DNA of 64,000 nucleotides from Lagopus muta (taxonomy: Eukaryota; Chordata; Aves; Galliformes; Phasianidae): assembly GCF_023343835.1 (NCBI RefSeq), contig NC_064444.1:5943219-6007218 (forward strand). Direction: 5' to 3'. This document shows positions 12,071 to 25,896 of the stretch, piece by piece. How positions within the stretch are numbered: position 1 is the first letter of the stretch; every line of letters begins with the position of its first letter. Both the position numbers and the translations under genes were made by a program. The notes under the pieces are model-generated. The model saw only the letters and a list, made by a program, of their open reading frames with translations, searched no databases and was not told where the DNA came from.

Positions 12071-15000
12071 TTGATTGCAACAGTTGCATCCAGAGCTGAG
12101 TTAGCATTGAGCATTCAGTTAAACTGGGTATGTAATTCTGTACGGGTTTTTTTGTGATTTTTTGCACTGGGTTGATTAGATACTTATTTTTCCCTCACAG
12201 AAGAATATGTATATTTCCTACATTAATATTGTTTGCAAAGGTCTACCACTTACAAAATCAAGATTATTTAGTTTTGTTTGAAGATTTTGGTGCCCATATA
12301 ACCCAGATATTAATAAAGCACTGTAAACCATAGGGGCTGCTGTATGTTTCTCTGTCTGTGAATGATGATTTTCTAAGTAAAGCATATTTCAAATAGCTAT
12401 TAAAATGCTTTGTTGCTAACCTGACTGTATATTGTAAACTCATTAAAATCTCTTTCATCATTGTACACAATGTATTAACTTCAGAGGTCAGGCCATATTA
12501 TCTTGACAGAGGGACTTCAGTGAGAGATTCACATGGTTAGCACAAGCAACATTTAATTCTAAATCATCCCAGCTGAAAGGATAGATTGGTGTAAGTGTTG
12601 CTGATAAAATCCTCCTGATAGCTTTCTTGTGCTGTGAGTTCAATGTTACATTATTTGACTTGAGTGGATTATTACAAAAGGTCCAATGAATTTAATGGAG
12701 AGATTTCCAGTTGGAACCATTGGACATTACTAGATTCGGTATAATGGGGATGGCTTCAGTGGCATAAGTGAGCTTTGAGCATGTGAAACGTATACATCTA
12801 AATTTGTATTAGCATACAGTTGTATTTCACCAGGTTTCATGTGAGCATATACTGGGAGGTGAATGGCACATATTCACTGTGAATGATTATGCAGTTGGGC
12901 TACAGAGAACATTTTCTGTGCATTCAGCTTAATGAGACATATGCTTCCTGTTACATCAGATACATTTTATAACAATAACCATTTCAGCATTATGAAAACA
13001 TTTATATGTTTGCTTTATAATTTATACCCTTCTTTCAAATGTCACCTCTCAAAACTCATAATCATTTTATGAAAAAATAATTCAGCTCTTTTAACAATTA
13101 TTGCATGGGGAAAGAAAGGTCACACAGTCATATGTATTCCATCCCAAAATGTGTTTGGCCTCATTCAGACCCAATAAGTTATTTCTTATACGAATTCATA
13201 AAATGCATAATATCCATCTACCACCCAATTCCCAAATTATTCTTCCTTAATTGTCTTCTGCAGTTGCTCTGTCTATGTCTGCCATTCTGGCTTTCTCCTC
13301 TTGCAATATAATTTAGCAGTCTATTATGCAGAAGTTGTATATGCAGAATTATACAAAACCTACTGAAGGAATGAAGCACACTGGCTTTTTTTTAAGTTTT
13401 TGATGACAGTTATGCTGAGCAGGAACGAAACACCAGATGAGGTGAGATATGACATTCGAAAAACTCTTTTTTCACACTTTCTAAGCACACCTGATAAACA
13501 CTTCTGAAAAAATTCATCATATGGGAGAGGAGAACTCTGATCGTGTGAGTTGCAAACTGGGAGATAAGGAGAATAGGAAAAATTAAAGGATAAAATATGA
13601 TCCTATTTTGCTCATCCTTTTTGCTGCAGGTTGTGGCTACAAATCATCTGGAGTTTCTGGATGCTGTAAGAGATCTGTGCATATCCATTTTGAATTGGGG
13701 TATTATAAGTAAATAAGACGGGTGAGAAATTGTTGAAAGCATGCTAGCTTTTTTGGTGTCAACATGTACAATATGATGAGCTGACTTTACTTTTATGGCA
13801 ATTAGAAAACTTGATCAGAATGTCTTAAGTCTAGTACATGTGCACTAGGTGGGTATTTTGCACTCTTACAGCATGGACAGGCCAATAATTCACTACCATT
13901 TTGCATTCTATTACATTTCTGATTGTAGAGGAAGAATTTTCTGACTGATTGAAAGGCAATCCTAGGATTAAATTTTGACCATCCATCCCACACATCTACA
14001 CTTAACAGCAACTCAAAATAACATGTTAAAAGTTCGACCATTGATTTTTTTTTTATTTCAAATTTATCAAACAGCAAAAATATAAAGGATTTCATATATA
14101 GGTACAGTTATGAGTTGTGCATATTTAGCGTGTCAGCATTTCTGAAACTTCATTACAAAAATTTAGTACAGATGAAACCCATTCTATTCCAACATTTTCT
14201 CACTAGAATGAATATTAAATTAGCGTGGAACTTGACAACAATAGAATTAGTCTGGTTGAAAACAAATGGTAAATCAGACTCATGGTAAAGCAGTACATTC
14301 TATGCCTTATATACTCTGTTGAAGATTGTATGAAAAGTCATCAGGAATAGTATGTAATTTTGTTCCAATTAACACTGAAAAACTGCATTGCCTATTATCC
14401 TGCTTCACATTATAAGCAAATGTAAGTTAAAAGAAATAGGGGCATTTCCAAACTTGCTCAAAACATGATCTGGAATCTTGAGACCAGATTTAGGCTCCAC
14501 TTGAATTACATCAGAATAAATTTGGCTTTCAATTTGTTCTTGGTTTTGAACTTGAGACTGGAAATATTGAATTGCTGGAAATGTTTTCAAATCTGAGACA
14601 CAGTAATCACTTCACTAACAACTAGCACAGTTGTGAGAGCTCTCTGTAAAGACAGTTAAAAGTCCCGTGTAGATTTAAGTTACATAGAATAATTCCCAGC
14701 CAAACAAAGCTTTTAACTTATCACTTAAGGATGGTAATGTTGATTCCTATGCATAGGCAATGTTGTTGCCAAAATCTGCTCTGATGATAGAACTTAGACT
14801 TTCATTAAACAAAGATTGGAAAATCAGTCCACATAAAGGCGTTTTCTTCCACAACATGATCTTCATTTATGAAGTTCAATAGCAATTGAAGAAAACAAGT
14901 CTTTGATATTTTCTCGTCTACATCCTACAGAAAGAATTGGATTGCTGTAGAAGTGAAAGATTGTACCAACAGACAATATTACACAGCCAAACTGTTCATT

Positions 15001-18000
15001 ATTTATCTGTGGCCCAACATCTAACATTTGATGAATGAATTTACAGCAAAATAAGGTTACTGGAAGTTGTTCAATTGTTTCATGTGGTTAGGACAGCTGT
15101 AGGCAATCTGTATAGGCTCTTCTGCTATTAGAAACCTATACATGTTTAGACAGTATATATTTCATTTATGATCTGCCAAAAATATATTAAAACTAAAGAT
15201 CAGTATATGAATGTTCCTCTATGAAATGTTTACAGCATAAGAGGAATTTCCCAAGACTAAATGTAACCACAGTCATCTCATCTGAACTTTTCATGAAAAT
15301 TAAGTCTGTCTGTCTTGAATGTGTCTTCTACATTCAAAAAAGTCACTTGTTATAGATTGCCACTTGATTTGACTGTTCCTAAACTAAAAAAAAAAAACTG
15401 TAAGGTCTTCAATGTCTTATGTCCACAAGTAAAATCTCTAGTTTTCATAAAGTACTGATGGCTTTGAATTTTAGCCTTTTAACCAACAAAGATCATTCAG
15501 CCAGAGCCAATTATCATGGTTCCAAGCACTCCACATGGTGTTAAATGGAAATAAAAGTAGTCTGAGGTTGACTCATATAACAATCAGATACATATGAAAC
15601 TCTGTCCCAGAAATCAGTCTATTTTGCCCATCTTCCTCCAACTCCCCATATGAAGTTTTCCAGACTTATGGTGATGCTTTCAGTTGTCACTTTCTAGCTT
15701 TGCATCTGTTGTCAATTATTTTGTCTTTGTCAGCTGTTCAAACAGAATCTAAAAATACATTAACATATCCACTTGCAAACCTTTCTGCACAGAAAGAGCC
15801 AGACTGTTTTTGACAATAGTTAGCTCATCATTTATTCCAAACCCAGGAATGAATCTCTATCTTTCATTCTGTCCTGGAATCCTTGTAAGAAAAAAAATAA
15901 TGCGACAGATGACCTCTAAGGTTTGAAGTACAGGAGAGTGCAGAGGGCTTCTGACTTGCATGGATATAAACAGGTCAAACCAAACTAGCGTGGAATCTTA
16001 AGGATTTGCCAATTACAGAGAAAAGTTATTTTTGATCATTTCTGGTGCACTTCTAATTGAAACAGAATGTCCTATAACTCTGTCATAAAAACATATAAAC
16101 AAATTCCTATCACATATTTTGCCAGAAACTAGCTTGACATTCAGAGAGTCCAAGATACCAAAAGAAATTCATTCACCCATGGTGCCTTCAGGAGTGCTGG
16201 TGCAGTTTTAATTGCAACCTACAAGATGGTACAAAAGAAAAGCTACAGTCAGTGTGCCATAGCCATCCACAGAGCTTGCTTTGCTGGCCTGAGGCTTTGA
16301 ATACCTATTGCGTTTCCACTTATGTTCTATACTAATAGTTAAACAAATGCATTGTGTTTGCTTATATTTTTAGCCGTATGTTTCTGTAAAGACAGTACTT
16401 AGAAAGTCAAACTGCTACTGTTGTGCACTTGCTTTAACATTTTTTGATAATTATTTTCCACAGTGCGTGTGAAAATCAAGCAAGTTATTTTGTTCTTATC
16501 ATAGCTTAGCATACTGAGTGTGTTCCCATACCAAGAGTGCACTGGTTCTATTCTGTATCCAGGTGATCATCATCATTACAAATTCTTTTTATTCAAAGAA
16601 AGTCCACGTAGCCATACAGGCTGCTAGCGCAGCACTTGTAACCGCGGCCTTTCCAGTTATGCATGTGTGAAATGTTTGTACAGTTCACTTTAAGAATTTC
16701 TTGTTTTGCAAGTTCACGCAGAGCACCAGAAATGTCTCAGTTATAATGTACATCAAAAGGGAAATGGTGATAACAGATAAATGCTTTTACAAATCTCGCT
16801 GGGGACAGATTCAGCTAATGGCAGTTGGAACTGAGCAAATGCAGCTCAGGTGGGATTCTCTGGGCAAAGTTCAAAGATGTTATCTATGAGAGGATAAATT
16901 ATCCACAGAGCTCAGTACTGTGGACAGCATGTACTTATTGATGGAGCTGCACCTGCTAAAAGGTAATGCTCAATGCCTGTGGTACTTGCCCATTCATACT
17001 TTCACTAATGAAAATGCTATGGAGTGGCTGCCAAGTAGCTGCTCCTTCATAACAAAATAGGGTGCCTATTCAGAGTCTCCTCCTCACTTGTCATTCTTTT
17101 TATTCTTTAATACTTCAGAGGTTATAACATACAATATCATTCCAGTTACAGAGGAGACCAACAGTTAGATTTCAAGATCTTGAGATTCAGAAGGCAACAT
17201 TTAAAATATACTTAACAGCCCAATTTTAAAGTTTCAGCTTTGAAAGGCATATAAAATTGCTATTACAGAGTTAATAGAATTTTCAAACCAACCATGGTAT
17301 CTAATACAGAGAAAATTGAGAACTTAGGTATTTTTTAGAATTGTACCACGTATGTAATTGCAATTTCAGGAGCCTTAAACATCTGACCTTAAGTGAGCAG
17401 GGAACCAAGGTGATACTGGTTTTCACAAGAGCTTGCACTCCAAGATCATTTAGATGATGCCAAATGACCATAAGGAGGATTACAGAGAAAAGAACACTGT
17501 TTACCATATTCTAGAAGAATACATTAAGAACTCTAAAAAGACTGTAGCTGTATTTATGCTGAGTTACTACTTGGGTAGGCATCGTGGCAAAGAAAAAGGC
17601 TTGATACTTTGCTAATTTTCTGTCTTTTCTGTCTTGTTTTTTTTTCACTTTCACTTTTTTTTGCTTTGATCATGTACACTATTTCAATATTTTGAGTAGA
17701 TTTCATTTTGAAGTGGAAGTTCAGTTTTCATGCATAAATCACTAAGAACATAGTGTCAAGACGGACTTGAAGAGTCAAATACCTTTTAGATCACAGTAAT
17801 GATCTTCTCTAAACCTGAGACCAATGGAAATCAATCAGAAAGCTGCATGAAGCTGGGCTCCTTATTGGTACCAGTTTTCAGAAATGACGTAAATCTTGCT
17901 GCATGTCAAAAACTAGTTCAGTTTGTACAAGAGTTCAAACCAAATACAAACTGCTATCATTTTCAGTCATCTGGAAAGGAAAATGCTCTTAATGCAGTCC

Positions 18001-18976
18001 CGGTAAAGGATATTCCCCTGAGTTTTCTTGTTCTGAGCTACTGTGGGCAGTCTGCATTTCCAAAAGAAGCTGTGTGAAATATTTCACATGCAATGTCTAA
18101 CCTTCAGAGCAGTTTAAGGTAGGACTTATGTTAGATTATCTTGATGTATTTTGCTAAAACTTAACACTTTAACAGTAGGAACTCCTGGATCCTGCTTCCT
18201 TTTCTCCTATGTGCAGTAGTTACTGTGAGAATCATTATGCTTCTGAGGCATTTACACTATGAAAATCAAAAGAAAACTCTCCAGCAGGTCAAGGCATGGA
18301 AAACAGTAACAAAACACCTGCTGCCGCTCCATAGGGAGAGATTTTTCACTGAAGTAGAAATCACTTAGCCAAAAATCAAAGCACTGGTGGAAAGTGTGTC
18401 AAAGCAGTTAAAACCAGAAAAGCTCATAGAAATGTTTTATGAGAAAGCTGTAGCCTACAGTGTTGAACTCTCACAGATAAATGTGCAGAATTAGTTAGCC
18501 ATTTTGTCTCTTTCATTTGCTAATCAATTTCCCCCACTACCAGCCTATGACAACTTAGTAGGCCAGCACATTTGTTTCATATGGTCGAAGAATGTTTAAC
18601 CCCCTACTGACCCCCTTGTGTTTGCTCTCCTTCCCTCAAGGCATGGAAGACTTTAAAGTAGAAAACTGATGAATGAAAAGAATTAATCTCTTGGGGGCTT
18701 TTGTCATGAAAGCTTGAAAGGGGATCAGAACAATCTGACATGTTGACAGCTGAAGTCAAGAGGTAAATTATGATATAATACAGCAAGTCAAAAATGTTAT
18801 GTGCCATTTTATCCAAAAGACAAACAAAGTACACATATTACCTTCTTTTCTTTCTGATTGCTCTTGCTACTGGTAACAACAGTGAATGCTGTGCTGAACT
18901 CAAAAGTCTTGACTCATAGAAATAATCCCTTGAAAAAGATGAAGGATATTCATGGCTACTTTTAAAGAATAAGCTT
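12071..18976. other. Long unique AT-rich stretch, no gene seen
   Basis: No recognised mobile element. The sequence is very AT-rich in parts (12.1-16.5 kb). An exon-like segment (13630-13721, plus strand) has a strong acceptor (CTCATCCTTTTTGCTGCAG) and a GTGAGA donor, but carries a stop in every reading frame, so at most it could be non-coding. Short open frames (for example 13802-14095 minus and 17799-18077 plus) have no recognised features. Confidence 0.5.
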
Positions 18977-19790
18977 TTGAGCTGCTCAAGGATGGGCATA
19001 ACATGTCAGCGAGCTTCTTTTGACTTACATACTATCCTTTTTGCTGTCTGTGATGAAACTTTGGTTGCTGTTACTGCTCTGGACAATTCTGTTGACGTTT
19101 TGTCCTTTTCTGATTTATTTTGTTTGGAAGTTGTAAGGCTTCAGCTTGATAGATTTCAAGTTTCTTCCTTGAATACAGAGTTTGCCAACTCCCTCCATTG
19201 GCAGTATGAACTTGAAAAACTAGCAGTCCTATACAGGATAAAGACCAGGATTTATAACTTAAGCTTGTATGGATTTGCATTCAAAGATGACACATTGTCT
19301 TCCTTTAACGCTCCTGAAACATCCATCAGAACAAACAAAAAGGTATAGGCAAACTACAGCAAAAACTGCACAATTATGGTCCTGTTTTTACTCTTATTTT
19401 GCTCTGCTCAGCATGGCCAGGCACAGCCATAGCAATGTTCATCAGCTATGGTCAGTGACCCCAAACCCAGATACGTTTTCACAGGCGTGTTTTACTTTTG
19501 TGGTCAATTTTCTGGTTAGCATAATTTCAGGAGCTCCCAGCTAGATGTGCCAGCTACAGCAAATTGAGAGACATGGCTCTGAGTTTCTAAATTACATTGC
19601 AGTGAGCCAACAAGAATTTTTGCCTACGATTATGGTTCTTGAGTTTCTCCTTAGAGAAGAATATGTGAGAACGAAGCCTATTGTACTAATGATGGGACAG
19701 TCTGATCGCAGAGTGAACTGTGGAGGCTGTGCAGCACTGAGTGCTTGGTATGAGCAGAACCACATGCGCCACTGAAAGCAGCTGAAAGCA
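18977..19790. other. Cluster of overlapping open frames, not recognised
   Basis: This ~0.8 kb segment is somewhat GC-richer than its neighbours. It carries plus-strand open frames of 123 codons (18977-19348), 91 codons (19269-19544) and 76 codons (19545-19775), plus overlapping minus-strand frames. The longest contains AVCDETLVAVTALDNSVDVL and similar stretches that do not match a family I know. The frames shift relative to one another without recognisable splice sites. This could be an old pseudogene, the internal part of a decayed transposon (an old CR1 tail follows at 19.86 kb), or chance. I do not call a gene. Confidence 0.25.
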
Positions 19791-19861
19791 ATGGTGTGTG
19801 CTGAGCATTTGAGCAATCCAATGGAAAATAGGTGATGCTCGCTGCGATGCTCCTGCTTTCA

Positions 19862-20013
19862 AAAGTTCTCACAGCCCCAAGATGCAGGAATTGTTTGGAC
19901 AGTTCCCACAAACGCGGAGTTTGCAGTCTTGTATGGAGGCAGGATTTCGACTAGGTCATCTTCGTAGGTCTCCTCCAACTCGGGAACGTTCTGAGATTCT
20001 CTGCGTTCCTGTG
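19862..20013 (+). mobile_element. Old CR1 LINE 3' end, plus orientation (divergent)
   Basis: The stretch TTGTTTGGACAGTTCCCAC, then GTATGGAGGCAGGATTTCG, then CTAGGTCATCTTCGTAGGTC and CAACTCGGGAACGTTCTG, follows the order of a CR1 3' untranslated region of the type ending in 'CCAACTCGGGATATTCTATG'. Many substitutions suggest an older copy than the others here. The 5' limit could extend further left into the open-frame cluster, because CR1 RT-derived sequence usually lies upstream, but I cannot recognise it there. Confidence 0.7.
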
Positions 20014-21606
20014 AAAGCTGTGGGGATGTGAGGCCGTTTGTCCCACTGACCAGCAGATGTCCCCATTGTCCCAAACAAAGGCAGCTGACTGAGTACTGAA
20101 CTTCATCTAATTAAGCTAAAAAGCGACATAACAGTAGGCATTAAACAACTCACTGTGAAAGAAGAGCGTTCAAAGTGTTCACATTTCTGCTCAGTTGTGC
20201 ATATAACTGACATTGCTTGTCTTACCAAAGCTAAGCAATGATACAAATAGCTGACAGAAGGAAGTATCTTGGAAATGAGAGCAATGGACAGTGAACAGTA
20301 AAACTCCCAGTCCAATATTAAGTTGATTGTGAAGACTAAAACATCCTTGTCTATATATGCACAGATGTATATTGAAGGGAAACCTGAAATCAAACAAAAT
20401 GGGATAAGCTTTTCCATTTTCATTCAGTAATGAAAAGATTCTGGAGTTCATAAACCCTGAGCTGATATGTGACTTTGCTGGCTGGAAGTAGAGAATGCTT
20501 GCCTCCTAAGAACTAGTAAAGGTGTAATATCTATTTGCTTTTCGAGTAGAGTTTAAGATCAGTTTTATAATCTGACCTTTTTGTCAAGCAAAACATGTAG
20601 ACCTAGATTATAACCCTGCAATTATCATGCAAGTGTTTCTACTTCTAAGACCAGCTCATACTCTGGCCACATTATATAGCATCTAAACACCTTCCCTAAC
20701 AACAGGTGGCTGTGACATAAGTAGCTCATATCATTGTGATTAAGAGGGGTGCATAGCCTTGATCTTCTGCGTGTGCACAGAGGACACTTTCAGTTAAGCT
20801 GTTAAGTGTTTACCAATAAAATTAACCACACTTTTCCTGAGTTGTTAAAATGAGAAGGGCCTGGTTTCTTCCTCAGTCCAACTGAAATGCCTCCAGAAAG
20901 GAAGCAGGTGATATTAGAAAACTGTATTTAGGGACTCATTTTACCGAACTACAGGGCTTTCATGATTTTCAATATCTTGCAATTCTTGACAAATGTAACA
21001 TTCCCATGTTTGAGGATTGTAGCAAGTAAATATGAATCTCATGCCGCACAGCCAACAGAAAAGAACTTTGCATTGTGTGAAAAACTGAAGGAGCAATATC
21101 AAAATGGAAACATTTTTTTAAAGAGCAGCAAAAAAATCTCCCTGCTAGCAGTCAACTATGAAAAGACTTGTTGGATGTATGGCTGTTTTTATGATCTCCT
21201 ACTACACAAAACAGCCTTTGCAACAATCATAGCAAAATTGTTTGTGTAGCTGTGTGGGCACAAGTCATCTTCATGGAACCATGTGGCCTGTAGAGAGTGA
21301 ACTTGGAAGCATTCCCAGGAGTCCTGAATCCCAAATCTGATTCTTGACTAAGCCATGAGTACATTTTTTCATTGAGGACTGCAGAGTATGCAACAAGAGA
21401 GCCTCTATATTCTAGCCAGTGTACTAAAAGTGCAGTTGCAACATGACCCACAAAGCCCAACCACATGAAACATTCTTTTTTAAACCCAGTGAGTTTAAAA
21501 GCAAGGTGAGAATAACTGAAAGTAAGCCCATCCAATGAAGATTGGCTTCTTTAATGTATTGAGAATTGCTTTCAAAGTGATCTTATGCTGAGAAATGACA
21601 GTGTTA
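20014..21606. other. Unique AT-rich DNA, no gene seen
   Basis: Open frames of 86-106 codons on the minus strand (20103-20423, 20191-20451) overlap each other in different frames and show no recognisable domain. No repeat was recognised. A minus-strand acceptor/donor pair around 20224-20265 would define only a ~26 nt exon and is not supported. Confidence 0.5.
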
Positions 21607-21666
21607 CAAAAAAAAACAAAAAAAAACCAAAAAAAAAAAAAACAAAAAAAAAAAAAACAAAAAAAC
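21607..21666. repeat. A-rich tract with C interruptions
   Basis: Nearly 60 nt of runs of 7-14 A separated by single or double C. CR1 does not end in poly(A), so this is not a CR1 tail. It is either a simple A-rich expansion or the decayed tail of a poly(A)-type retroposed sequence. The upstream DNA shows no recognisable source gene. Confidence 0.9.
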
Positions 21667-24251
21667 CCTGCAACGATTAATCAGTCATATCAGTCATGTT
21701 TGACCCAAATACATGATTCTAAGGCATTCTCAAAGCCTTGCAACTCCTTGTCATTTAACTGAGAACTGGCCATTCTTAGCAAGATAATAACACATTGTCA
21801 TTTGTTTAGAGTATGACTGGATTCTCATTTGGGTCCTACCTTATCAATGGAAATTCTACTGCACTTAATGGTAATCGATGTCAAGGAGGGTTTGCAGGAA
21901 AATAGAGATCTGAAAATTGAATTGAGCTACACTTACTCTGTTGGAAACTTCGGGATGACAAGAAGCTGGTGGAGTCTGTTTTCATATCAGTAGTTACTTA
22001 CCATGTATCATTCCAGTATCATACATGTAACAAGCAGTAAGAGGCAAAAAGATATTTATTTGCTGCTGAAGCCTGATGTACTCTTGAAGTTATTCTTGGT
22101 AACTAATACAGTCTGTTGCTTATTCTTAGCATATAAATTTTGTTCGTATCCCATCTTTCAGATAGATACTGCAATAGATCTTTACAATGAGAAGTCCTAA
22201 GATTAGAAGTGTGGAAATAAGGCATCAAAGCATCAAATTATGTTCTATAGCTGCTTTTAGCTATTATTACCTTTTGTAAGCATCCCAATTTTTATCTCAA
22301 GTATAATGTTGTCTAAAATAGTTTCAAAATAAGTATTTAATTATGAAAAGCAACTACACTGTGGAAAAAAAAAAATAGAGGAACAGACAATCCTGAGGTT
22401 AAAATTGATCCTTTGGAAATATCCAACTCTTATTTAAATTAATATCAACCTTCCACTAAATGTAATGGGAGCTGGATAGAGCCTAGAATGTAGGTTCTCA
22501 TGTAGCAGCAATATGAAAAATACCAACCTGAGGTTTTCAAAAACACAATTTAAAATACATTTTAAGACTGATATTAAATATGTTGACTTCAAAAATAAAC
22601 GCAAATGTCTTGAATGTCTTCCACTCAGCTTCAAACAGTACTGATGTACAAATTCATAGTCTTTTCACTAAATCGATTTTAGTGAAATAGATTTCCATAA
22701 TTGGTTTGAGATTCATGTTGGGCATAAGAATTTTACCAGCAATTCAGAAGTTAAGGTCATAAATTTTCAGAAAATGAAAAACTACACTCAGTAAAAAACT
22801 AAACTTAGTAGTATGCTTAAGATAGACTTGTATGATGAAAGGTTGTTGAAGGCCTAGAAGTTTTTAAGGCTCAGTGGACCATAAGTGATTCTTCTGTAGA
22901 AGAGGGTTGACTACATGTGAAGATGAAGAATATAGAAATGCACATACGCCAATATTCACCTTTTTCTATGCAAAGTTTTACATTTGCAACTTGATAAGTA
23001 CCTTAGCATTTGCCCCAGCTTTAGGTAAGGCTGCTGTGATCAGGCTATTGGTAAATAATATGTCTTCATCTATCATTTTAATCTTGTCGAAAAACACTGC
23101 ATTTGTATTAGCTGCAGCTAAGCCAGACAGCTGTATATGAATCAAGTTGACATTTACAGATATTTTAGAATGGTTAAAGTATAATTTAATAATAACCAAA
23201 TGCTAAAAATATCTAGCAGTTTATGGTAATATTGCTGAAAAAGTAGTACTTATATAACTACCTGGAAGGTATATCACACAAATTGCCTCATATGTTTTAA
23301 GTTCAGCTATTGATTCCTTGTATGAGCACTAAAATGATACTGACAAGTGCTGCTTTCCTTCCAGAATTACTTAATATATCTCTTCTTAACTAGCTGCACT
23401 ATGTATGAATCACATACTTTTGTCCTTGAGTTCTGGAGCTCAGACCATCATCTGTTATATTATCCTTCCTGTTTGAGCACATTTGGCAAAGAAAATAAGC
23501 AAGTAAGAAAATATCCATTTTCTTTTCCACTACTCTGGCCTCTACTTCAGTTGTATCATTCTCATTCTGTCAGGTGAGATCATTATTACATGCCTTATCC
23601 TGGACAGTTTTTCTCATTTGGGGTGTGTAGGTTTTGAAACAGTCAGAGGTCAAATTTGGCCAAGGTGGGACTTTTTCCAAATTACTCCTGGAAAAGGTGA
23701 GACCAGTTCCTGAAGCAACACGCTGTGACTGGAAAAAATTATTTGATGAAAAGCTGTAACATTTCACTGGTCTTCTGTAAGGCAGCGATATGTAGGAAGA
23801 CTTGAGAATAGGCAGACTAAGAAGTAAAAATTGAACAAATGTTGTAACGAGCATCCATTAAAGTTAGCTTTTTATTTGGAAAATTAAGCTGAAGTCTGAA
23901 TCACTCCTTAATAAGTGTTATGACTTTTTGATCATATGATCAGAGTTACTGGAGTCTATTTAAGATTATTTTTCACCAAACAGGCCTGAATCACTGTCCT
24001 CAGTCCATCATTGTAGAAGCTTGACATCAAACCCAGCGCTGGATTTTTCTTTTCCTCCTGAAAATCCATCTTGGTCAATAGCTCAATCCTTAGTAAAGTA
24101 AACATAAAGATAACTAATATCCAGATTGAAGTGGTTAATCTTGCTTTGTCTTTATTACTTGCAAGACATACCTTGCTGTATTTAAGCAGCAAGCACCAGC
24201 ACTGATCATAAATGGAAGGTATCTAAGTTTAGAACAAGTGCAGAACTATAA
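21667..24251. other. Unique AT-rich DNA, no gene seen
   Basis: No repeat or RNA gene was recognised. Open frames of 65-94 codons occur on both strands (for example 22907-23140 plus and 23570-23854 minus) without domains. A TTTAG|GTAAGG donor-like site at about 23024 has a possible acceptor ~50 nt upstream, but this is weak support. Confidence 0.5.
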
Positions 24252-24592
24252 ATCACAGAATCATGGGGTTTGGAAGAGACCTCCAGAGATCATTGAGTCC
24301 AACTCCCCTGCCAAAGCAGGTTCCCTTCACCAGGTTGCACAAGTAGGTGTCCAGGCAGGTCTTGAAGGACCTTCCACAGAAGGAGACTCCACAGCCTCCC
24401 TCGGCTGTCTGTTCCAGTGCTCTATCACCCTCACTGTAAAGAAGTTCTTGCACACATTTGGGTGGAACTTCCTGTGCTGCAGTTTCTGGCTGTTTATCCT
24501 TGTCCTCTCTCCACACACTGCTGAAAACAGTCTGGCCTCACCACTGTGTCCCCCACACCTTAGATATTCATAGACCTGGATCAGGTCTAAAT
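24252..24592 (-). mobile_element. CR1 LINE 3' fragment, minus orientation (~340 nt)
   Basis: Begins ATCACAGAATCATGGGG on the plus strand and runs through GACCTCCAGAGATCATTGAG, CCTGCCAAAGCAGG, CAGTGCTCTATCACCCTCAC and TTATCCTTGTCCTCTC to TTAGATATTCATAGACC, in the order expected for the reverse complement of CR1. It is less diverged than the 19.9 kb copy and close to the 2.0 kb copy, with which it shares CAAGTAGG(C/T)(A/G)TCCAGGCAGG, so these two are probably the same subfamily. The 111-codon plus-strand frame and two minus-strand frames here are CR1-derived. Confidence 0.92.
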
Positions 24593-25890
24593 TATGGAGA
24601 ACACACTTGCCTGTATGAAAGGCAATCTTAAAGATTCAATTTTTCTGAAACAGGAGAATTACTGAAATAACTTAAGTCAGAGCACTTTTGTTACAGATAG
24701 GAGTTATAATTGTGTTGCATATACACTTCAGACATTGACCTCATGTCTCAGACATTCAGCATACCAGAAGCTTGGTTGCTTAGCAGTGAACGCTAAGTGA
24801 CATATTAAGTTCAACCAAATGTCACTCACTGCAATGATGTCATGTTGTCCAAAACCCATTAATTACTTTGAAAATTCCCACAGTAACTGAAAATCTCAGA
24901 TTATCTGCCTGATTTAATGGCAGACTTGCAATTGAATAACGGATCTCATGCTGTTGTTTTGTACCCTATGTATTTTACAAACACATTTTGATAGGGAATT
25001 GTAGGTGGCAAATACTGGTTTTGATGAATCGCTGCTCATTTTACAATTACAGCTAATTTAATATTATCAGTAAGAACAATTCCACTAATCTTAAATGTGA
25101 AAGGCCATATTCCCCACAGTACACCTTAGAAACTATACAAGTAATATGCAGAGGTTTGATGGAATTACATGACCAGGAGCTGGAGATTCTGTGACAAAAA
25201 CTCTCATTCCTATTTTAGCAAAATTCAGGATACTATGGTAAAGGAAAGAAAGTTCAACTTACTATCTTAATGTCTCTTACCAATTCAAATATATATATAT
25301 TTCTACAGCTTAAAAAAATAAAAAGTTGGAGAGATCTTAAGTATCTGTGAACTGAATTCAGGGCATAGTTGAATTCTGGAATTATGCTTGGGCTTCACGT
25401 ATTTGTAAATAAAGGGTAGGAGGTGAGATCTTTCATGATCACAGAAGAAACTACATGATACAGGTCTGTTCTCAGGTCATTCTTGCTTGTTCCAAACCCT
25501 CTTCTTGCCTTTCAAGAGAGATGGCACAGATTCCTAATTTGGTGGTTTCAACTGCCAATCTCCTACGTTCTCTGACAAATCAGCAGTTTGTGTAATTTAC
25601 AAGATCCATCCCCAGGGCTGTTGAATTTCATTGAGTAACACCTAAGTAAAAGGCATTTAATGAACTCCAAATTCATATTGAAACCTGAGAAAATAATTCC
25701 CAGTAAAAAATATTGCACAGAAAGCCTGTTGCACTGCTGATGGATGCTTTGCAGTCTCCTTAATGTTTCTGAAGTGAGAGATCGCTCTTTCACTTCAGTG
25801 GATTAATTTTCAGCAATTTTCTACTGTAAACCAACTTTAAATATTGAGACAGTTATTTATTTCCCCAGTGTTGCCCTGACATATGGAGTG
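24593..25890. other. Unique AT-rich DNA, no gene seen
   Basis: No recognised element. A short TATATATATAT run lies near 25291-25301. A 76-codon minus-strand frame (25563-25793) has no recognisable feature. Confidence 0.5.
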
Positions 25891-25896
25891 GGTATA

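Noticed and set aside
11755-12114. 119-codon minus-strand frame
   Set aside because: It is translation of a CR1 3' fragment, with no host coding evidence.
24238-24573. 111-codon plus-strand frame and overlapping minus-strand frames
   Set aside because: They lie fully inside a CR1 fragment and start at its terminus.
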